A stretch of 64,000 nucleotides of DNA, taken from Syntrophaceae bacterium (GTDB lineage Bacteria > Desulfobacterota > Syntrophia > Syntrophales > UBA2192). Both the position numbers and the translations under genes were made by a program. Location: positions 441,584 to 505,583 of the forward strand of contig JABLXY010000004.1 of the NCBI GenBank assembly GCA_013177795.1, given 5' to 3'. Positions 8,304 to 17,189 of the stretch are shown piece by piece. The first letter of the stretch is position 1. Every line of letters starts with the position of its first letter. The notes beneath the pieces are model-generated. The model did no database searches and was not told the DNA's origin. It was given only the letters and a program-made list of their open reading frames with translations.

Positions 8304-9797
8304 TCAGTGGCTTGCCCCGCCTCCCGCGTCCTCCAGCGTCCGCAGGACCGCGTCCAGGTTGAACGAGGCCGGCTTCTGGCGGGGCGGGAACTTCTTGAAG
8401 CTCTCGATCTGCCCCGCGACGAATCCCTGCATCAGGTACACGAGGTAGGCGTGGGAGATGCACCAGTCCCAATAGGTGTTGGAGTTCTCGTCGGCCCGCT
8501 CGAAGGGGTCGCGCCGCAGGTGGAAGATCTTCGGGATGCGCAGCTTCACGAACGGCTCGAACCAGCACTGCAGCTGTTTTGCCCGCTGCTCCATCAGCAC
8601 GACCTTCCAGTCGTGCAGGCGGATGGCCAGGATGTCCCCGTCGTCGCTGATGTAGACGAAGGAGTTGCGCGGGCTCTCCTTCACCTCACCCTGCAGGTAG
8701 GGCAGCAGGTTGAACCCGTCGATGTGAACCTTGTAGGTGCGGTCGCCGACCTTGTGGCCCTCGAGCAGTTTCTCCTTGATGTCCGGCTCCCCGGCCGCGG
8801 CCAGGAACGTGGGCAGCCAGTCCTGGTGGGTGACGATGCCGTTCAGGACCGTGCCCGCCTTGATCCGTCCCGGCCAGCGCACGAAGGCCGGCACCCGCCA
8901 GCCGCCTTCCCAGTTGGTGTTCTTCTCGGACCGGAACGGCGTGATGCCCGCGTCCGGCCAGGTGTTGTAGTGGACGCCGTTGTCGGTCGAGTACATGACG
9001 ATCGTGTCTTCGGCGATGCCGAGCTCGTCGAGCTTGTTGAGCATCCGGCCGATGCTCTCGTCGTGGGCAACCATCACGTCGTTGTAGTCCCCCTGCCCGC
9101 TCTTGCCCCTGTGCTTCTCGGCCGGGTGGGTCCGGAAGTGCATCGCCGTCGTGTTGTACCAGAGGAAGAAGGGCTTGCCCGCCTTGTGGGCGTCGTCGAT
9201 GAATCGCAGGGCGTGGTCCGTCACCTCGTCGTCGATCGTCTCCATCCGCTTCTTCGTGAGCGGGCCCGTGTCCTTGATCTTCTGCCCGCCCTTGCCGTCG
9301 GCCCAGCAGTGCAGGACGCCGCGCGGCCCGAAGCGCTTCCTGAATGCGGGGTCCTTCGGGTAGTCCGGGTCCTCGGGCTCCTCCTCGGCGTTCAGGTGGT
9401 AGAGGTTGCCGAAGAACTCGTCGAAGCCGTGCATCGTCGGCAGGAACTCGTCGCGGTCGCCCAGGTGGTTCTTGCCGAACTGACCGGTCACGTAGCCGTG
9501 CGGCTTGAGCAGCTCGGCGATCGTCGGGTCTTCCTTCTGGAGCCCCAGGGGGGCCCCCGGCATGCCCACCTTGGTCAGCCCCGTGCGGATCGGGTTCTGG
9601 CCGGTGATGAAGGCGGCCCGGCCGGCGGTGCAGCTCTGCTGGCCGTAGTAGTCGGTGAAGGCGACGCCCTCGTTGGCCACGCGGTCGATATTGGGCGTGC
9701 GGTAGCCCATCTGGCCGCGGCTGTTGTAGCTGATGTTCCACCAGCCGATGTCGTCGCCCCAAAGGACCAGGATGTTCGGTTTCTTCGGTTTCGTCAT
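8304..9797 (-). CDS. Type I sulfatase (arylsulfatase family), Cys-type
   Basis: This 497-aa enzyme has the sulfatase signature CTAGRAAFITG, in which Cys56 would become formylglycine and Arg60 stabilises it. The N-terminal NILVLWGDDIG supplies two metal-binding aspartates, and STDNGVHYNTW supplies the second metal half-site. No signal peptide is visible, so the protein looks cytoplasmic unless folded export occurs. Because the modified residue is Cys in an anaerobe, activation by the maturase at 5270-6625 is expected. AAGGAGG lies 7 nt before the ATG. The substrate (an aryl or alkyl sulfate ester) is unknown. Confidence 0.9.
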   Translation of the reverse strand: MTKPKKPNILVLWGDDIGWWNISYNSRGQMGYRTPNIDRVANEGVAFTDYYGQQSCTAGRAAFITGQNPIRTGLTKVGMPGAPLGLQKEDPTIAELLKPHGYVTGQFGKNHLGDRDEFLPTMHGFDEFFGNLYHLNAEEEPEDPDYPKDPAFRKRFGPRGVLHCWADGKGGQKIKDTGPLTKKRMETIDDEVTDHALRFIDDAHKAGKPFFLWYNTTAMHFRTHPAEKHRGKSGQGDYNDVMVAHDESIGRMLNKLDELGIAEDTIVMYSTDNGVHYNTWPDAGITPFRSEKNTNWEGGWRVPAFVRWPGRIKAGTVLNGIVTHQDWLPTFLAAAGEPDIKEKLLEGHKVGDRTYKVHIDGFNLLPYLQGEVKESPRNSFVYISDDGDILAIRLHDWKVVLMEQRAKQLQCWFEPFVKLRIPKIFHLRRDPFERADENSNTYWDWCISHAYLVYLMQGFVAGQIESFKKFPPRQKPASFNLDAVLRTLEDAGGGASH

Positions 9798-9867
9798 GGT
9801 GCCCTCCTTTTGATTGGTCCTGCCTTATTCAGTCGGTTATCAGTGGATGTCTTCTCCGCGTGAATCG

Positions 9868-10311
9868 TTACACGAGACGCAGCAGCACGGCAAAGAAGGC
9901 GAAGGTTCCGATGCAGACGATGGCGGCTGCCACTGCGTAGAGCGGGGTCTGCCTTCCCTCCGCCGTCATGCCTGCGATCGCGGCGAAATTCTCGCCCCAC
10001 AGGTAACGAATCGTCCACCGGAACTCCCAGGCTGAAATGACCATCGCCATGACGCCGCAGAAGATAAGCGCAAGGCCCAGGTACCGCGCGGCGTCCGGGT
10101 ACAGGGCGGGTGCGGCCCCGGGCATCTCGTGCAGGCGTTCGAAGAACTGGACGATCGCGAAGCCGAACCCGATCAGCGAGACGGCCGTGCGCATGTAGGC
10201 CATGAGCGTGCGCTCCGCAGCAAGCCGCGTGCGCACCCAGGCAAGATGACTGTCGGCCGTCGGTCGGACCGCAAACCGTTCGGGTTGCCTGCCGGCTTCC
10301 GGTTTGCCCAT
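9868..10311 (-). CDS. DUF202 (YidH-like) inner-membrane protein, copy 2
   Basis: This 147-aa paralogue of the 6687-7130 product has three membrane helices and the same WVRTRLAAERTLMAYMRTA signature. The main differences are in the first 25 residues and the second loop. It lies 70 bp upstream of the sulfatase on the same strand and may be co-transcribed with it. DNA identity with copy 1 is high, including a run of more than 50 identical bases covering the helix-1 region, which points to recent duplication or gene conversion. Confidence 0.85.
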   Translation of the reverse strand: MGKPEAGRQPERFAVRPTADSHLAWVRTRLAAERTLMAYMRTAVSLIGFGFAIVQFFERLHEMPGAAPALYPDAARYLGLALIFCGVMAMVISAWEFRWTIRYLWGENFAAIAGMTAEGRQTPLYAVAAAIVCIGTFAFFAVLLRLV

Positions 10312-10899
10312 CGCGTTGCACCCTTCTCCGCCGGTGTCCGCTCGAGCCGGGCACTGGCCGTCGCCACAGCCCGGTCCGAAGCCGCTTCATCCGTGCTGCA
10401 TCGGCTATTGGCTCGCGAAGCCGCTGAGGTCATGCGCCGGTATGGCGCTTCTTTCGGAGCATGCCGTTCCGCGGCGGTGTGAGAGGCCGTACAGGAGTGC
10501 ATGATTACGCCTGCAGGGCAGCATATCTGCCCGCGGCCGTGTGGCGGGACTGCATAACCACAATCTCTTACTTTTTAGTATACTTCGAATACAAAATATA
10601 TGCTATGTAAATAATTGACGACGCTGAATCATCGCGCCCGGCGGTGCGGCGACGGTATTCCGGTACATGCAGGCAGGCCGACACCTGAAGACTCTGGCTG
10701 ATGCTGACGATTTGTGGAGTAAAATCGTGCAGATTCACGGACGCGGCGAATTCTTTCCGCCGCCGAACTGCAAGGTTGCCGCGGGTTTGGACCGGGAATC
10801 GACGCCGGCGTGACGGGTCTTCGGCCGGGACGGGGATCAGGACGTGAAGTGCGGCGACTCGGGATGTCGCATTCTTGACCGAAAGGAGGATATCGAACT
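10312..10899. other. 588-bp intergenic region with AT-rich promoter-like core
   Basis: No coding sequence was recognised here; open frames in it look like GC-driven noise. Positions 10560-10620 are sharply AT-rich in a GC-rich background and contain TAGTATACT and several TATA-like hexamers. They probably hold divergent promoters for the minus-strand DUF202-sulfatase genes and the plus-strand outer-membrane gene. AAAGGAGGATAT at 10882-10893 is the ribosome site of the next gene. Confidence 0.5.
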
Positions 10900-11736
10900 G
10901 TGAGACGTATGAAAACCCGGCTGCTTGCCGGGCTCGCCGTTTTTCTGATCCTCGGCGCCTGTGCTGCCCGCTGCTTGGCGCAGGGGTACGCAAAAGCCAT
11001 GACCGACGAGGGCACCGAGAATCTGGCCAAAGAGGCCCAGAACCCGGTTGCAGACCTGATCAGCATCCCCCTGTCGAACAACTTCAACTTCAACGTCGGT
11101 CCGCACAACAGGATGCAGTACGTCGGCAACCTCCAGCCCGTCTACCCCTTTCATGCAACGGAGAACTGGAACATCATCACGCGCACGATCATGCCGATTG
11201 TCTACCAGCCTCAGCTGGCCCCCGGCGTGGGCGATGCCTGGGGGCTGGGCGACATCACGATGACGGCCTTCCTGTCGCCTTCCAGGCCCGGCGAGCTCAT
11301 CTGGGGCGCGGGTCCCGTCGTCCTGTTCCCGTCGGGCACGGACAATTCGACCACGACGGGCAAATGGGCGGCGGGTCCGTCCGCGGTCGTCCTGAAGAAG
11401 CCCGGGCACTGGGTCTACGGGGCGCTGGTCAACTACCTTTCGTCCTTCGCGGGCCAGGACGACCGGGGGGCCGTAAGCGCGTGGACGATCCAGCCCTTTC
11501 TCAACTACAACCTCCCGGGGGGATGGTACGTCGTGTCGGCCCCCATCGTCACGGTGGACATGATGGCCGACAGCAAGCAGTGGACGGTGCCCCTCGGGGG
11601 CGGAGCGGGCAGGCTCGTGTGGGTCGGCGGGCTGCCCGTGAACCTCTCGCTGCAGGGGTATTACAACGTGGCACGCCCGGACGCGGGTCCCGAGTGGAGC
11701 GTCCGGTTCTTTATACAGTTTTTGCTGCCGAAATAG
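10900..11736 (+). CDS. Secreted beta-rich protein, probable outer-membrane barrel
   Basis: The 278-aa protein begins with a clear signal peptide (RLLAGLAVFLILGACAARCLAQG, cut near residue 28). The rest is rich in alternating hydrophobic and aromatic strands and ends in FFIQFLLPK, in keeping with an outer-membrane beta-barrel. Segments such as NRMQYVGNLQPVYPF and GDITMTAFLSP resemble transporter-like barrels often misnamed neuromedin U. GTG at 10900 lies 10 nt after AAGGAGG; ATG at 10909 is the alternative. The transported substrate is unknown. Confidence 0.7.
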   Translation: MRRMKTRLLAGLAVFLILGACAARCLAQGYAKAMTDEGTENLAKEAQNPVADLISIPLSNNFNFNVGPHNRMQYVGNLQPVYPFHATENWNIITRTIMPIVYQPQLAPGVGDAWGLGDITMTAFLSPSRPGELIWGAGPVVLFPSGTDNSTTTGKWAAGPSAVVLKKPGHWVYGALVNYLSSFAGQDDRGAVSAWTIQPFLNYNLPGGWYVVSAPIVTVDMMADSKQWTVPLGGGAGRLVWVGGLPVNLSLQGYYNVARPDAGPEWSVRFFIQFLLPK

Positions 11737-11820
11737 CGTGACCGGCCGATCGGCGCAGGGGCGCATGCCGCCCCGGGGCAAGGACCGGATCTGCACCCGT
11801 CGGGTGCACGAGGAGGCGTC

Positions 11821-13017
11821 ATGACCCGGTTGAAGAGACGAGCCGTGATCGTCGCGGGCCTCGGCGTGCTGGTTCTGGCAGGACTCGGGGTCTGGTTCTA
11901 CTATTTCTACTTTCATTCCACGTACAGCGCGTTGCGGTTCGCCGAGACCTTTTGGCTGCGGCGAATGCAGGTCGCACAGCTGAGCGAGCAGGGGGGGCAT
12001 CGGTTATTCTTCGTCACGAACCGCCGCCCGGAAGGCGATGCGGGGCCCCTCGAGGAGCGGTTCGGGAGGGAGCGCGGGGAGGCCCTCACGTTCGGCTTCT
12101 TCGACGTCAAGATCGAGCAGAAGCTGGGCCCGGGCATGATCATCAACCCGAGCGAGTGGTTCCAGAACGAGGAGATCCGGCTCAAGGCGGTGGAGGGGCT
12201 GGAGCGGTCCGCGTTCGTCACGCAGCTGCAAGGGCTCGTTCAGGCATCCCCGCAGAAATCGCTGCTTGTCGTCGTGCACGGGTTCAGGGAGGCGTTCCCC
12301 TCTGCCCTGCGCAAGACCGCTTTCGTCGGCTACGTGCTGGACGTCAACTCGCCGATCCTCCTGTTCGACTGGCCCGGCAACCAGGGAAGCACGCCGGGCG
12401 GCTACCGGCAGGCACGCCGGGTTGCCGAGGCGTCCGGGGCGGAGCTGGCCCGCACCCTGGAGATGATCGCCCGGGAGATCCGGCCCGACAAGCTGTGGCT
12501 GATCGCCAACAGCATGGGGGGCCAGGTTGTCGTCGACGCCGTTCGCCTCCTCTCCCGGCAGGCGGACCCTGCCGACCTGGAGACCCTGCTCGAGCACCTG
12601 GTGCTGACCGCGCCGGACGTCGATTTCAAGGATTTCGAGGACGAACGGTTCCGGCAGGCGCTCGAGGCCCTGGCCCGCAGGACCACGGTCTATGTCTCCT
12701 CCAACGACAGGGCCCTGGTGGCGAGCCGTCTGCTCAACTGGGGAAAGCGGCGTGGAGAGAGCACCCTGGATGCGAGCCGCGTGGCGGAGGCGGTGCGCGT
12801 GCTGGACCTCGATCCGGACAGCGAGGCCGTCGCCGTGGTGGATGTCACGGCGGTGAACCGCACGCGCAATTTCCACAATTTCAGCCTGGAGACGCCGGAG
12901 TTTTTCGACGACCTGTTCCTGCGGCTCACCAACGCCAAGACGCCCCGAAGCCGGCTGCTCTACCCGGTTGAGGCCCCCAACGGCACGATCTACTGGATCC
13001 TGAAGCGAGACCATTAA
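11821..13017 (+). CDS. Membrane-anchored alpha/beta hydrolase (DUF900-like)
   Basis: The 398-aa protein has one N-terminal transmembrane helix (about residues 9-30). The hydrolase domain contains LLVVVHGF (oxyanion region), FDWPGNQGS and ANSMGGQ with the presumed nucleophile Ser231. This Asn-Ser-Met-Gly-Gly form is typical of DUF900 proteins. Candidate acid and base residues lie in TAPDVDF and NFHNF. The catalytic domain should face the periplasm. GAGGAGG precedes the ATG. It lies 11 bp before the next hydrolase gene, so the two are probably one transcript. Confidence 0.8.
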   Translation: MTRLKRRAVIVAGLGVLVLAGLGVWFYYFYFHSTYSALRFAETFWLRRMQVAQLSEQGGHRLFFVTNRRPEGDAGPLEERFGRERGEALTFGFFDVKIEQKLGPGMIINPSEWFQNEEIRLKAVEGLERSAFVTQLQGLVQASPQKSLLVVVHGFREAFPSALRKTAFVGYVLDVNSPILLFDWPGNQGSTPGGYRQARRVAEASGAELARTLEMIAREIRPDKLWLIANSMGGQVVVDAVRLLSRQADPADLETLLEHLVLTAPDVDFKDFEDERFRQALEALARRTTVYVSSNDRALVASRLLNWGKRRGESTLDASRVAEAVRVLDLDPDSEAVAVVDVTAVNRTRNFHNFSLETPEFFDDLFLRLTNAKTPRSRLLYPVEAPNGTIYWILKRDH

Positions 13018-13028
13018 CCGGAGGCCCG

Positions 13029-14564
13029 ATGCGATTTATCGTTCCTCATGTCGTCGAACATCTGCCGTCCCATCTCAGATGGGGCGCCCTTGGCATTCTG
13101 GCCGCCGCCGCGATCTTCATCCAGGGCTGCAAGGGCACGTCCCTGGAGCTCTGGCACACCAAATCGCTGACGGCGGAATTCACGGAACGCAAGGCCGGCG
13201 AGGTGCAAACCTTCCAGGACTACCAGCGGCTGGAAGACCGCCTGTTCGCGCAACTGGAGGAGGAAGTCTACGCGCACACCGCGACCGGGCCCGGCCACAA
13301 GCTCGAGCGCTACAGCAAGGGCAGCGCCGCCGACCCGCAGGGCCGCAAGCCCAACTGGAACCGCAGCTTCGAGCTGCCTGCCGAGGCGCCTGTCGGCGGG
13401 GTGCTGCTCCTGCACGGCATGTCGGATTCGCCCTACAGCCTCAGGGCCCTGGGGCAAACCCTCAACCGGCGCGGGTACTGGGTCATCGGTCTCCGGCTGC
13501 CCGGCCACGGAACGGTGCCATCGGGGCTCCTGAACGTCCAGTGGGAGGACATGGCCGCCGCCGTCCAGCTGGGAGTCAAGCACCTGGCGGCCAAGACGGG
13601 GCAGAAGCCGATCCACATCATCGGCTATTCTACCGGGGCGCCCCTGGCCCTGGACTTCGCCCTCAACGCCCTGGAGGGGAAGGCCGCGCCGGTGCCCGCC
13701 AGCCTGGTGCTGATCTCCCCGGCCATCGGCCTCCACCCGGCGGCGGCCCTGGCCTCGTGGAAACGCCGGATGTCCCTCTTGCCCGGCCTGGGCAGCCTCG
13801 CCTGGCTGCAGGTTCTGCCGGAGTTCGACCCGTACAAGTACAACTCCTTCACGACCAATGCCGGCGAACAGGTTTTCCGGCTGTCGCGATCCGTTGCTCA
13901 GCACATCCAGGGCCGGTCCCGGACACATCCGGACAGGGTCTTGCCGCCGACGCTGGTTTTCAAGTCGAGCGTGGACTCAACCGTTTCGACGGATGCCGTG
14001 GTGGACCGGCTGCTTCGTCTTCTGGACCCCCATCGTCATGAGCTCGTGCTGTTCGACATCAACCGTTTTGCCGCCAAGACCATCCTGCAGGTCTCCGATC
14101 CGGGGGAGCTGACGAACCGGGTGATGGGCGACGGCAGCCTGCCGTTCGCCGTGACCCTGGTCACCAACGAGAGCCCGGAGAGCCTCGCGGTCGTCGCACG
14201 CCGCCAGGCGCCGTTCTCGGCCGACGTGTCGGAGACCAAACCGCTGAACCTTGCCTGGCCGGAGGGGGTGATCTCGCTGTCCCATGTCGCGCTCCCCGTC
14301 CCGCCGGACGATCCTCTCTACGGTCAGCGCCCTCCCGACAACGAGGACCTTCTCTTTCTCGGGCAGATGGCCGTCCTGGGCGAGCGGGGCCTGTTCATCC
14401 TGCCCGCCGACTGGCTGCTGCGCATACGGCACAACCCGTTTTATGCGTATCTCGAGATGCGGGTGCTGGAGTGGATGGAGAACGCGCGGGTTTCCGGAAA
14501 TGACGAAAGGGGGCTGTCAGCGACCGTCGAGAAAGGCGCCGGCGTCACCCCTCCCGGGCGATGA
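13029..14564 (+). CDS. Exported alpha/beta hydrolase (lysophospholipase/S33-like)
   Basis: The 511-aa protein has a hydrophobic N-terminal segment ending IFIQGC, which may be a lipoprotein signal. The core has VLLLHGMSDSPYS, RLPGHG and GYSTG with nucleophile Ser201, the signatures of monoacylglycerol-lipase/S33 hydrolases. Later VDSTVS and SLSHVALP could supply the catalytic Asp and His. A roughly 100-residue C-terminal extension goes beyond usual family length. GGAGG lies just before the ATG. With the preceding hydrolase it suggests periplasmic ester or lipid turnover, but substrates are unknown. Confidence 0.8.
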   Translation: MRFIVPHVVEHLPSHLRWGALGILAAAAIFIQGCKGTSLELWHTKSLTAEFTERKAGEVQTFQDYQRLEDRLFAQLEEEVYAHTATGPGHKLERYSKGSAADPQGRKPNWNRSFELPAEAPVGGVLLLHGMSDSPYSLRALGQTLNRRGYWVIGLRLPGHGTVPSGLLNVQWEDMAAAVQLGVKHLAAKTGQKPIHIIGYSTGAPLALDFALNALEGKAAPVPASLVLISPAIGLHPAAALASWKRRMSLLPGLGSLAWLQVLPEFDPYKYNSFTTNAGEQVFRLSRSVAQHIQGRSRTHPDRVLPPTLVFKSSVDSTVSTDAVVDRLLRLLDPHRHELVLFDINRFAAKTILQVSDPGELTNRVMGDGSLPFAVTLVTNESPESLAVVARRQAPFSADVSETKPLNLAWPEGVISLSHVALPVPPDDPLYGQRPPDNEDLLFLGQMAVLGERGLFILPADWLLRIRHNPFYAYLEMRVLEWMENARVSGNDERGLSATVEKGAGVTPPGR

Positions 14565-14702
14565 GAAAACGCAAGCCCCGCCGCCGGCCGTATTGATCCC
14601 GCAACGATGAGAGGGGAACCTGGCGCCTGTCCGGCCGGCCCTGCCGTGCGGGTCCCGGTGCATTGCCCGCCGGGACCATCCATCGGCCCGCCAAGCTCAG
14701 CC

Positions 14703-15290
14703 TTACTTTTCTTCCTTCGAGGGTCCTTTTTCGGTTTCGCGGGCATACTTGCGCTGCTGACCGAAAAAATGAAGTTGCACCGCGAGACCTGTGACCGCCA
14801 GGAGGACGAACACGATGACTGTGAAGGCGTCCAGGATCCGCGAACCGGGATAGAGCCAGGCCCGAAATCCCCAAGCCGCGATCATCGCGCCATTGAGCGC
14901 GCTGGCCACCATGACCATGGTATCCTTGGCCCACACGAACCCGTATGCGCCGGCCAGGGCGCCCGCCAGACCGACCAGAAGGGGCGTATGCGTGGCTGAG
15001 GGCCACAGGGCATCGAACAGGACCGTGACAAGGCCGTACCCGAGAACCGCCCCGGCGATACCGATCATGACGCTCCAGTACAGGTAGGCCGCGCTGGCGA
15101 ACAGGATCGCCAGAAGGACCGCAACGACCAGGGCCGATATCGGATACTCGGGAACGACGATCGTGATTCCCACGATGTAGCCGATCACGGCCCCGTAAAT
15201 CGGCAGCAGGATGCGGAAGATCGGATAGCCGAACAGCGCAAAGACCGCACCGTAGGCGATAGCCAGCAACCCGACAAGTTCACTCGACAT
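14703..15290 (-). CDS. Polytopic membrane protein (DUF4203-like)
   Basis: The 195-aa protein has about six to seven closely spaced hydrophobic helices rich in Gly, Ala and Val, followed by a charged C-terminus (RETEKGPSKEEK). Repeated short helices with small-residue packing are typical of DUF4203/TMEM198-like proteins, whose role is unknown. ATG at 15290 follows an AGGGAGAG stretch; an upstream in-frame start would add a 32-residue non-conserved leader. It is convergent with the plus-strand hydrolase gene. Confidence 0.7.
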   Translation of the reverse strand: MSSELVGLLAIAYGAVFALFGYPIFRILLPIYGAVIGYIVGITIVVPEYPISALVVAVLLAILFASAAYLYWSVMIGIAGAVLGYGLVTVLFDALWPSATHTPLLVGLAGALAGAYGFVWAKDTMVMVASALNGAMIAAWGFRAWLYPGSRILDAFTVIVFVLLAVTGLAVQLHFFGQQRKYARETEKGPSKEEK

Positions 15291-15558
15291 GACTCTCCCT
15301 CTCCCTTTCTGCGCTGCCTTGCTCCAGAACCCCTCCGGGCCGATGATGCAGACCCGGCCGCTGGAGAAGCACTTCCCGTGATGCACCCCGTTGCTCGCCT
15401 TGCCCGCGGGAGCGGACCGCGGTCGAGAGGAACGTGCATGCCGGGATTGACACGCTGAAGGACTCGCGGCGTAGCGGCCCGGTTCGAGGCGAGCGCGCCC
15501 TACTCGGGCCGGAAAAGGGTGTTCCAGTCGCGCTTCATGTCCACACAGGCGGGAAGGT

Positions 15559-16230
15559 CTACCGCACGGGCCCGGGCTCGACGATGACCCGGCACTCCGG
15601 CAGTTTCACGCCGCGCACGGTCACCGTGGCGCGATCGCCCTTGCTCCAGAAGCGGGTGTCCGAGCCGTCGAGCGCCTCGCAGCGGGCACCCGAGGCCGAC
15701 TCGGCCGCTTCCAGGTCGAAGGCCTCGCCGCCGACGATCATCCGCGGATGCGGACCCAGCGCGCCGAAGACGACCAGCGTGTCACCGCAGCGGTACGGTG
15801 TGCCGAAGGCGATCCGTTCCACCCGCCGCAGCCGCAGGGGCCCCAGCTCCACAATTCCGGCCCGGGCCTCGATCTCCACGGGTTCCGTGACGTGCATCGG
15901 CCCCCTCGTTGAAACGATCGCCCCGCGGAAAACGAGGCGCCTCCGGCTCTCCAGCGCAGAGGAATCCACACTGAGCTCAAACGGGACCGGCAGCGGCCGC
16001 CCGCCCAGTTGCCGGCGATGCTCGGCCACCGGCTGCGGGGGTCCGGCGCCGTCGGCGCGCAGCTCCAGGATGGCCAGCGAGTCAGGCGTCAGATCGACCC
16101 GCTCCGGGGAGACCAATTCTCCCCGGAGCACCAGTCGGTCCTTTCCTGCCGGGTCCGCGCGTCCCGCCATTGCACAGCCCGCCAGGACCGCGGCCGCGGC
16201 CAGCAGAACCGCGACTCGCCGCGCGGTCAT
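15559..16230 (-). CDS. Lipoprotein: YbaY-like domain fused to MliC-like lysozyme-inhibitor domain
   Basis: This 223-aa lipoprotein has a lipobox VLAGC after a short signal peptide. Residues about 30-135 resemble the YbaY/YscW-type domain (LRGELVSPERVDLTPDSL, PVPFEL). The last 75 residues contain YRCGDTLVV, ASGARCEALDG, RFWSKGDRATVTV and a final Cys, the pattern of MliC/PliC inhibitors of C-type lysozyme. MliC proteins sit in the outer membrane and protect peptidoglycan from lysozyme. ATG at 16230 follows GAGGGC. The domain fusion is read by eye from motif order. Confidence 0.75.
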   Translation of the reverse strand: MTARRVAVLLAAAAVLAGCAMAGRADPAGKDRLVLRGELVSPERVDLTPDSLAILELRADGAGPPQPVAEHRRQLGGRPLPVPFELSVDSSALESRRRLVFRGAIVSTRGPMHVTEPVEIEARAGIVELGPLRLRRVERIAFGTPYRCGDTLVVFGALGPHPRMIVGGEAFDLEAAESASGARCEALDGSDTRFWSKGDRATVTVRGVKLPECRVIVEPGPVR

Positions 16231-16266
16231 GATGCCCTCGCCGGCCTCGTGCCGCCCGGACACGGG

Positions 16267-16830
16267 CTAGAGGTCCATCCGGGTGATGCGCGTCCCCTCC
16301 AGCGTGATGCCCGCCATGAGCCCGCGGTTGGAGAGCACGTACCCGACGACGGGCTGCTGCGCCGTGGCCGTCGTCACCTGGGCGCTCGCGCCCACCGAGA
16401 TCAGGGTCACCGATGCGTCGGTGCCCACGGTCCAGCCCGAGCTGTTCTGAAACCGATTCAGCGCCTCATCCGTCATGAACAGGATGAAGACCGCCGTCGA
16501 CTGGGCGCCGGCCTGCAGACCCCAGGATCCGCTCGTCGTGGTGTGGTAGCTCACCGTCCTGCCGCCGACGCGCAGCACGCCATTGCCGCGCGAGGCGCCG
16601 AAGACGAAGCCGGCCTCCAGCACGTTCGGGAACACCAGGACGCCCCTGGCCTGGCGCACCATCTGCTCCGATCCGGCGACCTGTGCATAGAGCCTGGACA
16701 GCGCGGCGTCGGCGTCGGTATTGAGGCTTTTGCGCGTCAGGTCGGGGTCGCCCGAACGCGGGCCCGTGGTGGTGCAGCCGATGGCCAGCATCAGGATAAC
16801 AGCGAAAACCGATACCAGGATTTTCTTCAT
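16267..16830 (-). CDS. SYLF-domain (Ysc84-like) lipoprotein
   Basis: The 187-aa protein has a lipoprotein signal ending LAIGC. The rest matches the SYLF lipid-binding domain: a helical start (DAALSRLYAQVAGSEQMVRQARGVLVFPNV), a Gly-rich strand region with GVLRVGGRTV, and a C-terminal segment typical of bacterial SYLF proteins. ATG at 16830 follows AAAGGAGG with a 7-nt spacer; a GTG two codons upstream overlaps that site. It lies 36 bp upstream of the YbaY-MliC gene on the same strand, so both lipoproteins are probably co-expressed. Eukaryotic SYLF domains bind phosphoinositides; the bacterial ligand is not known. Confidence 0.85.
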   Translation of the reverse strand: MKKILVSVFAVILMLAIGCTTTGPRSGDPDLTRKSLNTDADAALSRLYAQVAGSEQMVRQARGVLVFPNVLEAGFVFGASRGNGVLRVGGRTVSYHTTTSGSWGLQAGAQSTAVFILFMTDEALNRFQNSSGWTVGTDASVTLISVGASAQVTTATAQQPVVGYVLSNRGLMAGITLEGTRITRMDL

Positions 16831-17189
16831 AATCACCCTCCTTTTTTCAGATCCGATGGTTGAGATGCGCGGAAACCGTTATTTGCTTTCTGCTGTTGGA
16901 ACTAAAAAAATTTTACCTCAAATATATAATGCTTGCAGATTTGAACGGAGTCAACATAAAATAAACGGCAACTTGTCAGACCCGACAACGTCGCCAGGGT
17001 TGCTCGAGTGACGGTGTCGGTCGCGGTCCGGGGAAAGCGCCGAATCGGCAAGGTCGGCCGGGTCCGCCGGGCCCGCGGATATCACGGCGGCCCGCCGCAC
17101 CGGCGATGCGAGGGGACGTGCGGCAGGCTGTCAAGCGGGATTGCACCGGAAATGGTTTTCGGATTGTTCTAACGGATACGGGAGGTCAA
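16831..17189. other. 359-bp divergent intergenic region, AT-rich at 16870-16975
   Basis: No gene is supported here. The stretch 16870-16975 is markedly AT-rich (for example AAAAAAATTTTACCTC and ATATATAAT) and lies between the divergent SYLF lipoprotein and NlpE-like genes, so it probably contains both promoters. Positions 17030-17105 return to very high GC with no recognisable signal. Confidence 0.45.

Noticed and set aside
8236..8568. Small open frame overlapping the 3' end of the sulfatase
   Set aside because: It is a shifted-frame shadow of the sulfatase C-terminus with no ribosome site or recognisable domain.
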